Source: SZUA-521 sp041738285 (lineage in GTDB: Bacteria > Pseudomonadota > Gammaproteobacteria > Pseudomonadales > Azotimanducaceae). From it: 47,737 bases of DNA. The DNA lies in contig JBGSQB010000080.1 in assembly GCA_041738285.1 (NCBI GenBank), positions 1 to 47,737 on the forward strand, read 5' to 3'. The notes beneath the pieces are model-generated. The model was not told the DNA's origin. It made no database searches and saw nothing but the letters and a program-made list of their open reading frames with translations. Positions within the stretch are counted from its first letter, which is position 1. Every line of letters begins with the position of its first letter. The translations under genes were made by a program, and so were the position numbers. Shown here one piece after another: positions 25,008 through 33,382 of the stretch.

Positions 25008-25070
25008 TCGTCGTCGATGCTCGAGTAGACATTTGAGTATAGGAAGGGTCGGCGGGCCTGCCGGTCCACA

Positions 25071-27134
25071 TTAGCGGGAGATGGCTGCCTCCCGCTGCAC
25101 GCTGATGTGGTCGATGTAGGCCTGGTAACGACGCCGGATGGCCTCGACGTAGTTGACCACCTGACCACCGCGAACGTAGCCGTGTCGGGCCTTGGTCGCG
25201 AACTCCCGTTTACTCAGCAGCAGCATCGCTCGATCCACCGAACCGGACCATCGATCGCCGTTCCAGCCTTGCCTGCGCGCCAGAATTCTGGCGTCGTGCA
25301 CGTGACCGGGACCTGCGTTGTACGCAGCCAAGGTGAACCACAGTCGATCTGCGATCGGCAGCGTGTCGGGAAAACGGCTACGGGTCCAGGCAAGGTAACG
25401 AACACCGGTTTCGATCCCGATCGCGGGGTCGACCAACGATGCGGGCTCGATGCCGAGCTCCACCGCTGTGCCTGGCACGATCTGCATGAGCCCCTGCGCG
25501 CCGGAAGGTGACCGGACGCCGGGATTGAATTCACTCTCTTCGTACATTTGGGCAACGATGAGGCGCCAGTCGAAACCATGCTGCGCCGCGATCGGTTTGA
25601 CGATCGCATCGAAGGGCGACAGCTGATCGCCACCCACACGGTCCTCACGCAGCGTGCGCATCCGGCGCTCGTTGCGGAAGTACTTGATGTACAGCGCACC
25701 ATGGACTTCGCGGCGATACTCCTTGCGAATGAAGGCGTTCAAGGCCGCGAGCAGCGCAGTGTGCTGCGCGTTGACTACCCAGCCAACACCAACATCCTCG
25801 GTCAATTCCGGCCCAACGCGCAGAGGGCGATGCTGTGCCTCGATCGCGACCAGGTGACTGTCTGCCACCGTGAACGCGACATCACCCGCGGCAACGGCTT
25901 CGATGAGTTCTTCGGTCTGCAGAGGACTGTCCCGAACGTCGATCGCTATTCCGCGCTCGCTTGCGATCCGGTCGAGCGTCGCCCGATAGACGCTCATCGG
26001 GTTCACCGTGACAGTCCGCCCGTCCAGATCATCGATGGTACGCACGATGGGAGATTCGCTCCCTGCCACCAGCACCTCGTCGACCTCGAGATACGGACGC
26101 GTGAATCGAACGCCCTGCTGTTCGCGAGCAGGTGCGATCGTGGCCGACGCCGCGACCACGTCCCCGCGCCCGGCAAGAAGCGACGGGATCAGTTCGTCCG
26201 CGGATCGCGCCAGCACAACCTCGAGCTCGACGTCGTTCGCGCGGGCAAAACGTTTGAGCAACTCATAGTCGAAGCCCATGAGTTCACCGCGCCACAGGTA
26301 GTACGACACCGGCCCAGTGACGGTGAGCATTCGCAGGCGACCGCGCTGTCTGATACCCCCAAGATCTTGAGGGTCGATCCGACGCCGCTCGCCTGACAGC
26401 TGATGCTCTGTGATGTAGTCGTTCAGCGCGGCAAGCAAATCGCCGCTATCGGGACGCACCGCCCAAGCGATGTCACGTTTTTCCGGAAGCGTCAGCACGC
26501 GCACGATGCCGTCGTTCACATCGATCTGCGCACGGGCACTTGCTTCATCGAGCACAGTCACGTCAAACGCACCCGCTGCCAGCTGCGCCACCAACGCATC
26601 GACCCGTGTGCCTGCCGGCAGATCCACGAGGCGGATATCGCCGATGCCGCTGATCGAACGAATGGTCTCGCGCGCCGTGCTGTTCGCAATGGCGCCAAAA
26701 CTCAATCCCGCTAGATCCGCTACGCGCGTGGCCTGCACTTCCCCTTTGCGCGCAAGCACCCACTGCGCGACCCGAACGAGCGGCAGCGAGAACGCAACGT
26801 GCGCCGCGCGGCCATCCGAGACCATGAGGTTGGCAACGATGACGTCGCCCTCGCCGTCGAGCAGGAGTGGAATGAGCTCATCGAACCGATCGACGGCGTG
26901 CCACTGCGCCACGACGCCGAGATCGGACGCGAAGTCCTCCGCAAGACGTCGATAGCTCTCCGGTGGTAGCCCACCGCGTGGCAGGGCATCGAAATCTTCG
27001 AACCGCCAGTGCAGGAAGCGGATGGCGTTGCGCTCGCGAATCTCCCGCACACCTTGCTGGCCGTCGGGTGCGCACGCGGTACCGAACAGACAGACGCTGC
27101 CCAGGACCAGGCCGGCGAGGCGCAACGGGGTCAT
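25071..27134 (-). CDS. Lytic transglycosylase lipoprotein with two solute-binding domains (MltF-like)
   Basis: A lipoprotein of 687 residues: signal MTPLRLAGLVLGSVCLFGTAC with a lipobox Cys21. Two SBP_bac_3-type domains follow (about residues 30-255 and 260-490), for example LLDGEGDVIVANLMVSDGRA and, in the second, LLAGRGDVVAASATIAPAREQQGVRFTRPY, a tandem duplication not seen in E. coli MltF. A C-terminal SLT domain has MYEESEFNP with likely catalytic Glu533, then SGAQGLMQIVPGTA and FTLAAYNAGPGHV. It cleaves peptidoglycan glycan strands in the periplasm. The ATG lies 2 bp after the desaturase stop, so the two genes form an operon with the kinase further on. Confidence 0.92.
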   Translation of the reverse strand: MTPLRLAGLVLGSVCLFGTACAPDGQQGVREIRERNAIRFLHWRFEDFDALPRGGLPPESYRRLAEDFASDLGVVAQWHAVDRFDELIPLLLDGEGDVIVANLMVSDGRAAHVAFSLPLVRVAQWVLARKGEVQATRVADLAGLSFGAIANSTARETIRSISGIGDIRLVDLPAGTRVDALVAQLAAGAFDVTVLDEASARAQIDVNDGIVRVLTLPEKRDIAWAVRPDSGDLLAALNDYITEHQLSGERRRIDPQDLGGIRQRGRLRMLTVTGPVSYYLWRGELMGFDYELLKRFARANDVELEVVLARSADELIPSLLAGRGDVVAASATIAPAREQQGVRFTRPYLEVDEVLVAGSESPIVRTIDDLDGRTVTVNPMSVYRATLDRIASERGIAIDVRDSPLQTEELIEAVAAGDVAFTVADSHLVAIEAQHRPLRVGPELTEDVGVGWVVNAQHTALLAALNAFIRKEYRREVHGALYIKYFRNERRMRTLREDRVGGDQLSPFDAIVKPIAAQHGFDWRLIVAQMYEESEFNPGVRSPSGAQGLMQIVPGTAVELGIEPASLVDPAIGIETGVRYLAWTRSRFPDTLPIADRLWFTLAAYNAGPGHVHDARILARRQGWNGDRWSGSVDRAMLLLSKREFATKARHGYVRGGQVVNYVEAIRRRYQAYIDHISVQREAAISR

Positions 27135-27136
27135 GA

Positions 27137-28084
27137 TCAGGCGACCGCCGCAACCTGCCTCGAGGTCGCATGCAGCAGCATCGCGACGTAACCCGCTTTC
27201 AATTCCATGCGCGGGCCGTAACCCTTACCGATCAGCAGTCTGTGCATCGCGGGTAACCGGTAGCACGGCGCCGACACGAGCAGGTGATGCTCCAGGTGAT
27301 AGTTGACGAAGTACGGTGCCACCAGCGCTCGCGCAATCAACCCAGCATGCGTCGTGCGGGTATTTCGAAGCCGATCATCATTGTCTGGCACTGCACCGTG
27401 CTCGCCGATGTTGCGAATTCGACTGATGAGCATCCGCCACGTCAGTTCTGGCAACACCCAGAGCAGGAAGTACAGATACCAGTGGCCGACGTATATGAAG
27501 CCGCCGAGCAGCACAGCGTTGATGACGAGATTCGGGCCGAACCGACGCATTCCATTGGCAACGCGCCGAAGCGCTTCCGCGTCGCTTGGACCGAATCCGT
27601 TGCGCAGGCTCGCCCACTGCTGCTTGACCCCCGTCTGACCGCTGAGGTCGCGGATGACCTTGCGCGCGAAGCTCGCGCGCGTGATCGGAAACGGCGCCGA
27701 CAGACCCAGGTCGGGATCGTTGGCTTGCTGCGTGAACCGATGATGGTTCAAGTGGTAATTGCGATAGGCAACGATCGAGGCACCCATCAATGGCCGATTG
27801 AACAGCCACTCGCAGACCCAATCATTGAGCCTGCGATTGCGATACAAAAGGTGATGGGCGCCGTCATGGCCGAGAATCCCGAGACCCAGCTGCCGACCAC
27901 CGATGACCGGAATCGCCAACAACACAATGAGGGGGTGAGTCCAGACGACGGCGATTGCCCAGGTCGCGAAGATGACACCCCAGCAGTGCACAATGAGCCA
28001 TGTCGACCGCCATGGCGACAGCGTGCGCAGCCGCGCGATCTCCGCGCGCGTCAGGAAGTCGGTGGGTTTTTCCGTCGCCGCCAT
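27137..28084 (-). CDS. Membrane fatty acid desaturase family protein
   Basis: An integral membrane di-iron desaturase, 315 residues from the ATG at 28084 (an ATG at 28093 is close). The three histidine boxes are HDGAHH, HLNHHRF and HLEHHL, with several hydrophobic helices between them (for instance WLIVHCWGVIFATWAIAVVW and INAVLLGGFIYVGHWYLYFL). It would introduce a double bond or hydroxyl group into a fatty acyl or lipid substrate; which one is not predictable. The stop codon is 2 bp before the start of the transglycosylase gene on the same strand. Upstream, divergent, is an esterase-like lipoprotein gene across a palindrome. Confidence 0.9.
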   Translation of the reverse strand: MAATEKPTDFLTRAEIARLRTLSPWRSTWLIVHCWGVIFATWAIAVVWTHPLIVLLAIPVIGGRQLGLGILGHDGAHHLLYRNRRLNDWVCEWLFNRPLMGASIVAYRNYHLNHHRFTQQANDPDLGLSAPFPITRASFARKVIRDLSGQTGVKQQWASLRNGFGPSDAEALRRVANGMRRFGPNLVINAVLLGGFIYVGHWYLYFLLWVLPELTWRMLISRIRNIGEHGAVPDNDDRLRNTRTTHAGLIARALVAPYFVNYHLEHHLLVSAPCYRLPAMHRLLIGKGYGPRMELKAGYVAMLLHATSRQVAAVA

Positions 28085-28129
28085 GGGGCGCATTGTACAC
28101 CCCGCGATCGAAGCCTTGCGGACACTGGT

Positions 28130-28173
28130 CCCGGAGCAGGCCATTTGCCCCGGGGCAAACGACCTGCTCCGGG
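28130..28173. repeat. 44-bp near-perfect palindrome
   Basis: The arms 28130-28151 and 28152-28173 pair at 20 of 22 positions with no loop (centre GCCCC|GGGGC). It lies between the divergent desaturase and esterase-like genes and could form a cruciform or bind a dimeric protein. Its sequence differs from the REP core at 14.1 kb. No T-run follows, so it is not a normal terminator. Confidence 0.75.
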
Positions 28174-28222
28174 GTGAATCACCGAACTGCTACGATGCGC
28201 GATTCGACGGAGCCTGTTACCG

Positions 28223-29047
28223 ATGAAACATGCAAGGTCTACCACAACCGTTGGCGTAGTCGCGCTGATGGTGCTGAGCGCGCATTTGACGGGTTGCGTG
28301 TCGCCGTCCGCGCCCGTGGCCGAGCCCCGTATGCCGGAAGCGGTCGTGCTCGAAACGACCGCGGTATTGTTCCGAGCCAAGCGGCTCGCAGCGACCGTGC
28401 TCATCGAAATTGCGTTACCGGGCACGACAGACGCAGGTCGTGCATCGCCCGTCATCTTCACCCTCGATGGCAATGCAACGTTTGCACTGGTGGCCGCAAC
28501 GACCCGTCACCTCGCGGCGCGGGGTGAAATCCCGCATGCGATCGTCGTCGGTGTTCACACGCAATCCCTGTCATCCCCGTCGGATGCAGTCGTTGCGTTC
28601 ATCGCCAACGATCTCGTGCCATACCTCAATGCCGAGTACGCCATCGACTCCACGCGCCTGACGTTAGTCGGATTCGGACCACAGGCGAGCACGGTGCTGG
28701 CCGCGCTGTTCGATCGACCGACGTCGTTTCATGGCTACCTCGTCGCATCACCGCAGTTGATCACTGACGAGCTCTTCATCGCCGAATCAGACTATGCCGC
28801 GAGCCACGACGACCTCCCCGCGCGCGTGTTTTTCGGCGTCGAGGGATTGGAGATCGACCCGCCGCCGGGTGCAGCTGCCGCAGCGGTCACGGCGATGACA
28901 AATCGCATCCGGCGCCGCGCTTACCCGAATCTGCACAACGAGACAGTGATATTCGCTGGCGAAACCCAGGCATCGGTGCTACCCGCCGCAATCAGCCGGG
29001 GATTGCGGTTCCTGTATCGGTCCTTCGGAGCTACGGTACGGCGCTGA
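28223..29047 (+). CDS. Esterase-like lipoprotein with degenerate active site
   Basis: A predicted lipoprotein of 274 residues: signal MKHARSTTTVGVVALMVLSA with lipobox HLTGC (Cys25). The body has the outline of the IroE/putative esterase family: PVIFTLDGNATFALVAATTRHL, PHAIVVGVHTQ, and near the end SVLPAAISRGLRFLYRSFG. The nucleophile elbow that should read GxSxG is GFGPQ (residues 150-154), with Gly in place of Ser, and the final active-site His appears replaced by Gln (GETQASVLP). It may therefore be non-catalytic, or bind a ligand. The 3' end overlaps the convergent hydratase-like gene by 17 bp. Confidence 0.78.
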   Translation: MKHARSTTTVGVVALMVLSAHLTGCVSPSAPVAEPRMPEAVVLETTAVLFRAKRLAATVLIEIALPGTTDAGRASPVIFTLDGNATFALVAATTRHLAARGEIPHAIVVGVHTQSLSSPSDAVVAFIANDLVPYLNAEYAIDSTRLTLVGFGPQASTVLAALFDRPTSFHGYLVASPQLITDELFIAESDYAASHDDLPARVFFGVEGLEIDPPPGAAAAAVTAMTNRIRRRAYPNLHNETVIFAGETQASVLPAAISRGLRFLYRSFGATVRR

Positions 29048-29831
29048 TTTCGAAATCGATGCTGCCCATGCCATCGAATCGTGCGGTGTAGCGACCGGGT
29101 GATCCATCCACCACATGGCCAAGCGAACCGGTGAGGATGATCATGCCTGGCTCTATCCGGTATCCCACGTTTTCGGCCTTCGCCAGCAACCAACGATACG
29201 CCGCCAGCGGATCGCCCATGGCGTCGGTCGCCAGACCTCGATTGAGCACCTCACCGTCGCGCTCGAGTACGACCGCGGCCTCACGCACACCGGCATCGAA
29301 GCGTACGCTGTCGCCCGTAACGAAGCGAAAGGTCGATACGTTCGACGCGATGATGTCGTTCACATCGAGCTGATCGGGGCGCGCGAATGAAAGCCGCGGC
29401 AACTCGACCACACCCAACATGGCTGCCGGTGATCCATCCATGCCGACGAGAAATCCGATCTCCACTTCGATCAGCAGCCCCGATGCACCCGGTACCGTCG
29501 TTTTCGAGAATAGCCGCGAGTTTTCCGGAAGCACCCCCAACACCGGAGTGGCGACCCCGAACCGCGACTGCGCAGCTGGATTGGTGAGCCCCGCTTTGAA
29601 GCCAGCGGGATACGCGCCGAACACGCCTCGCACCCAGGAATCCTGCACCCGGTAGGCGTCGGCTTCGGTCAGCGTCGCGGCGACGTCCGGGTATGGCCGC
29701 TCCAGCAGCGCTGCGCCCGCCATGCGGTCGGCGATCGCCTCGAGGTCTTCCGCCGACCACGACGACCCAGCAGACGCAATCAGTGCCAGGAGCAAACAGC
29801 CCTTGATGTGTTTCAGTTGCCGAAATCCCAA
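29031..29831 (-). CDS. 2-keto-4-pentenoate hydratase/FAH-like protein with export signal
   Basis: A fumarylacetoacetase-fold protein, 266 residues. The second half has GLLIEVEIGFLVGMDGSP, where the Glu-x-Glu metal ligands sit, then DVNDIIASNVSTFRFVTGDS and GMIILTGSLGHVVDG, near the MhpD/4-oxalocrotonate decarboxylase pattern. The N-terminus HIKGCLLLALIASAGSSWSA is a signal peptide, odd for a family that is normally cytoplasmic. The start is uncertain: a TTG at 29831 overlaps the acyl-CoA dehydrogenase stop by 19 bp, and no strong ribosome site is seen. It is the last gene of a minus-strand set with two acyl-CoA dehydrogenases. The export is inferred. Confidence 0.75.
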   Translation of the reverse strand: MGFRQLKHIKGCLLLALIASAGSSWSAEDLEAIADRMAGAALLERPYPDVAATLTEADAYRVQDSWVRGVFGAYPAGFKAGLTNPAAQSRFGVATPVLGVLPENSRLFSKTTVPGASGLLIEVEIGFLVGMDGSPAAMLGVVELPRLSFARPDQLDVNDIIASNVSTFRFVTGDSVRFDAGVREAAVVLERDGEVLNRGLATDAMGDPLAAYRWLLAKAENVGYRIEPGMIILTGSLGHVVDGSPGRYTARFDGMGSIDFEISAVP

Positions 29832-31069
29832 GTTTCGCCGGCGTGGTAGCGCCGCAGCACGTTCTTCGCAATCAGGATGCGGTGGACTTCGTCAGGGCCG
29901 TCGGCAATGCGCAGCGTGCGTGCGCCCAGATACATGTTCGCCAGCGGCAAATCGCCCGAGACTCCCGCCGCGCCCCACACCTGAATCGCGCGATCCACGA
30001 CGCGGTGGTACATCTGCGGCACGAAGATCTTGATCGCGGAGATGTCGGTGCGCGGATCGGCACCGCTTTCCATCTTCTCCGCGCAGTGGATGGTCATCAA
30101 GCGCGCGGCCTGAATGTCGATGTACGAATCGGCGATGTAGCCCTGAATGAACTGCTTGTCTTCGAGCTTTTCGCCCCCGTGTACTTCACGCGACATCGAA
30201 CGTTCCACCATCAGATCGAATGCGCGCCACATGGATCCGATCGAGTTCATGCAGTGATACACGCGCCCGGCACCGAGACGGTCCTGCGCCGCCTGATGGC
30301 CCGTTCCGGTCCGACCGAGCTGGTTCTCCTTCGGTACCCGCACGTTGTCGTAGATGATTTCGCAATGCGATGACGCTTTGCCCCACACCGGCACGCCGCG
30401 CACGATGTTCACGCCTGGCGTGTTCTTCGGCACGATGATCTGAGTCATCTTGTCGTTCGACCCGCTCGCGTCCTTGCCGTCGGAGGTGCGGCACATGACG
30501 ATGTAGAAATCGGCTGCGTGGCCGTTCGACGTGAACCACTTGTGACCGTTGATGACCCACTCATCGCCTTCGAGCACTGCGCGGGTCGTGAGCGCGCGCG
30601 GATCGGAACCGGGATTGTGCGGTTCCGTCATCGAGAACCCGGACTGCATGCGACCCTCAGTCAGCGGCTTCAGCCATTTCTCGTGCTGCTCCGGCGTACC
30701 GTATTTGACCAGGATCTTCTGATTGCCCGAGTTCGGCGCGACGACTCCGAACAACGACGCCGCTCCTGGACTGTAAGACAGCACTTCGTTCATATAAGCG
30801 TGCTGCATGAAGGTCAGCCCCATGCCACCAAACTCGCGCGGCAGGTGCGGTGCCCACAGCTTTGCCTTCTTGACGCGCTCCTGAATGTCGAGGCGCAGCT
30901 GCTTGGCCTCCTTCAGCGCTTCGTTGGGGGCGTTCGCCGAATCCGACATCCAACCCCACAGTTTGGCCTCATTGGGCAGAACGTCGCGGTTGATGATCTG
31001 CGCGGTGTTGAGCCGAATCTCGTTCACCTCGTCATCGAGCGTCGGCACTGGTTTTACGTTCATGACCAT
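29813..31069 (-). CDS. Acyl-CoA dehydrogenase
   Basis: A flavoenzyme of 418 residues that oxidises an acyl-CoA to the enoyl-CoA. The start is at 31069, with GAGGGGAG 5 bases upstream. N-terminal alpha domain (LPREFGGMGLTFMQHAYMNEVLS), then the middle FAD-binding strand QSGFSMTEPHNPGSDPRALTTRA and WVINGHKWFTSNGH. The C-terminal alpha domain has QVWGAAGVSGDLPLANMYLGARTLRIADGPDEVHR, where the active region for this subgroup lies. It is longer than average at the N-terminus, as in the ACAD10/11-like group. It sits between the AidB-like gene upstream and the hydratase-like gene downstream, suggesting shared fatty acid or branched acyl use. Confidence 0.93.
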   Translation of the reverse strand: MVMNVKPVPTLDDEVNEIRLNTAQIINRDVLPNEAKLWGWMSDSANAPNEALKEAKQLRLDIQERVKKAKLWAPHLPREFGGMGLTFMQHAYMNEVLSYSPGAASLFGVVAPNSGNQKILVKYGTPEQHEKWLKPLTEGRMQSGFSMTEPHNPGSDPRALTTRAVLEGDEWVINGHKWFTSNGHAADFYIVMCRTSDGKDASGSNDKMTQIIVPKNTPGVNIVRGVPVWGKASSHCEIIYDNVRVPKENQLGRTGTGHQAAQDRLGAGRVYHCMNSIGSMWRAFDLMVERSMSREVHGGEKLEDKQFIQGYIADSYIDIQAARLMTIHCAEKMESGADPRTDISAIKIFVPQMYHRVVDRAIQVWGAAGVSGDLPLANMYLGARTLRIADGPDEVHRILIAKNVLRRYHAGETWDFGN

Positions 31070-31149
31070 GACTTCTCCCCTCTTGTATCGCACACTATCA
31101 GATCGGCAAATCTACGCGGCGAAGGGGGCGCAACGCAATCAGGCTGCCA

Positions 31150-32793
31150 TCATGGCAGACGAAACACCGAGAGCAACGACGCCACCGCCGCATCATCGCG
31201 TAACCCTCCGAACCCAAGGGTCCCGGGCGTCAGGCGCGCAACGATGAAGGCATCGGCAACCTCCATTTCGGCATGTCGAAGCAGCATCCCAGCCTGCAGC
31301 ATCACCGCCATGCGCTCGATCAGCGCGCGGGCGGAGTACACGCCAGGCGCCTCACCGCGCAATTCATTCGCCAATTCGTCGGTCAGGCGATCAAAGGTGC
31401 GATTTGATCCGCGCGACTTGTCTAGTTCGCCGAGATATACGTCTACCGTCGTCGGCTGACGCGAGATCGCCCGCAGCAGGTCCAGGCATTGGACATTGCC
31501 ACTGCCTTCCCAGATCGAGTTTACCGGTGCCTCGCGATACAGGCGCGGCATGATGCTGTCTTCCACATATCCGAGTCCGCCGAGGCATTCCGCAGCTTCG
31601 TTCACCTGTTGGGGCGCGCGCTTGCAGATCCAGTACTTCCCAAGCGCCGTCGCGATACGAAGGAACGCGGATTCAACCGGATCGTCACCCGCATCGATCG
31701 CACGCGCGACACGCATCACCATCCACAGTGCGGCTTCGCTTTCGAGGATCAAGTCGGCAACGACGTTTCGCATGAGTGGCGCATCGATGAGTCTGACGCC
31801 ACCGACTTCACGCTGTCGCACATGGCTGACCGCCTGCAACACCGCGTGCCGCATGATCGCGGCCGACCCAACCATGCAGTTGAAGCGTGTCAGCGCCACC
31901 ATTTGAATGATCGTCTGCACGCCGCGACCGGGTTCGCCAATACGCACAGCCAGCGCGTCGCGAAACTCGATCTCGCTCGACGCATTCGAGCGGTTACCGA
32001 GTTTGTCCTTCAGGCGCTGCAGACGAATGCCATTGCGTGTACCGTCGGGGAGCACGCGAGGCATCAGAAAGCAGGTGAGCTCACCCTGCAGCTGCGCAAG
32101 GGTCAGGAACGCATCACTCATGGGCGCCGAGCAGAACCACTTGTGACCCGTGAGACGGAATCCCTCGCCACCGTCGAGCTGTTCATTTTGTGGCGCTGCG
32201 GTACTGGTGTTGGCGCGCACGTCCGTGCCACCCTGTTTCTCGGTCATCGCCATGCCGATTGTGACCCCGCGTTTCTGCGCCTGCGGTGCGAGCACACGAT
32301 CGTAGGTACGCGAGAGTATCTTTGGCTGCCAGATCGCGGCGACCGCCGGCTCCGCCCTGATCGCGGCAACGCCCGCATAGGTCATCGTCAGCGGACAGTC
32401 GGTGCCGGAGTCCGCCTGGTTGTGGAGGAACTCGAGCGCCGCGCGCACGACATGCCCACCGGGACGCGGAGATTCCCACGCCAGGCTATGTACGCCATGG
32501 GCAATTGCGGCGCCGAGGAGGCCATGATAACTCGGGTGGAACTCCACCTCGTCGATGCGATGGCCGTAGGCGTCGTGAGTGCGCAGTTCCGGCGGATGCC
32601 GATTGGCGAGGTGGCCGAGCCGACCGAGTTCGCCGCCAGTCAACGCGCCATACGCGGAGAGGATCGATTCTCCCCAGCCACCATCGAAAGCTGAGACGGC
32701 GCGAGCCAATGTCGCGTCGAGCTCAAACAGATTGCAGTCGATCAAGGGCCGCGGCTGATTGAAAACCGTGTGGGTGTCGTGGTTTGCGGACAT
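31150..32793 (-). CDS. AidB-like acyl-CoA dehydrogenase
   Basis: A large acyl-CoA dehydrogenase-type flavoprotein, 547 residues from 32793 (AAAGGGGG about 7 bases upstream). The start MSANHDTHTVFNQPRPLIDC followed by NLFELDATLARAV is the AidB signature. TIGMAMTEKQGGTDVRANTS and FRLTGHKWFCSAPMSDAFL mark the FAD site. REAPVNSIWEGSGNVQCLDLLRA holds the conserved Glu near the C-terminus. In E. coli AidB belongs to the adaptive response to DNA alkylation, but many homologues in lipid users are ordinary dehydrogenases. No Ada box or alkylation genes are near, so lipid metabolism is equally likely. Confidence 0.88.
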   Translation of the reverse strand: MSANHDTHTVFNQPRPLIDCNLFELDATLARAVSAFDGGWGESILSAYGALTGGELGRLGHLANRHPPELRTHDAYGHRIDEVEFHPSYHGLLGAAIAHGVHSLAWESPRPGGHVVRAALEFLHNQADSGTDCPLTMTYAGVAAIRAEPAVAAIWQPKILSRTYDRVLAPQAQKRGVTIGMAMTEKQGGTDVRANTSTAAPQNEQLDGGEGFRLTGHKWFCSAPMSDAFLTLAQLQGELTCFLMPRVLPDGTRNGIRLQRLKDKLGNRSNASSEIEFRDALAVRIGEPGRGVQTIIQMVALTRFNCMVGSAAIMRHAVLQAVSHVRQREVGGVRLIDAPLMRNVVADLILESEAALWMVMRVARAIDAGDDPVESAFLRIATALGKYWICKRAPQQVNEAAECLGGLGYVEDSIMPRLYREAPVNSIWEGSGNVQCLDLLRAISRQPTTVDVYLGELDKSRGSNRTFDRLTDELANELRGEAPGVYSARALIERMAVMLQAGMLLRHAEMEVADAFIVARLTPGTLGFGGLRDDAAVASLLSVFRLP

Positions 32794-32875
32794 GGTCAAG
32801 CCCCCTTTAGTACGCACCCGTTCTTTTCTGCCGGCGACGGCGCTGTGTCAATCCGCGGAAGACACCAGTTCGACG

Positions 32876-33289
32876 TCAGCAGTGGCGATCGTAGTCCGCA
32901 CGCAGGAGGCGCTCTCGGGCGTCGAGCTTTGCCGACTCGGAGAGCGCATAGCCGCGTCTGCGCTGGTGCCGCAACGCCTCCAGCCCATCCCGAGCCACCT
33001 CGCAGGCGCGGTCCCGATCGCGGATCGTCGACGGCGTCTTTGCGGTCGGTTTAGCGGGCTTGCGTGCAAGCTCCGCCAGCGTACGTCGTTCCGCCGCCGT
33101 CGGCGCGTGGCGCTCGATCACACTGGTCGCGGATATCGGCACTGGTACGGCGTTAACACACGGTTGATCGGTGAACCACAAGAGCCCGGCCGCATCCCGA
33201 CAAGCCAGCACTTCGTCGGCATTGGTCGCCGCGGCGTAAGCGAGCACGAGGATCAGTCGGCAAGCGATCGATACACGAGCCATACACAT
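32876..33289 (-). CDS. Small secreted protein, DUF4124-like
   Basis: A 137-residue exported protein. The signal MCMARVSIACRLILVLAYAAATNA is followed by DEVLACRDAAGLLWFTDQPC, which resembles the short DUF4124 domain (a cell-envelope domain with a WVDxxG-like start) with two cysteines. The second half is Arg/Ala rich and probably helical (RRTLAELARKPAKPTAKT, ARERLLRADYDRHC). The start is ATG 33289 or 33283. It lies 82 bp upstream of the AidB-like gene on the same strand. The role is unknown. Confidence 0.65.
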   Translation of the reverse strand: MCMARVSIACRLILVLAYAAATNADEVLACRDAAGLLWFTDQPCVNAVPVPISATSVIERHAPTAAERRTLAELARKPAKPTAKTPSTIRDRDRACEVARDGLEALRHQRRRGYALSESAKLDARERLLRADYDRHC

Positions 33290-33382
33290 GGCAACTAGAG
33301 TGCATTCGCGGCGGGTGCGCTGCCATCAGTCATCGCCGTTGGCAACGGTGAGATATCGCCGGCGCCGTGTTACAAGGCACCT

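Noticed and set aside
25548..26396. 282-codon plus-strand open frame
   Set aside because: Antisense to the transglycosylase gene; no ribosome site or recognisable domain.
31489..32694. 401-codon plus-strand open frame
   Set aside because: Antisense to the AidB-like dehydrogenase; composition is Arg/His rich as expected for a shadow frame in high-GC DNA.
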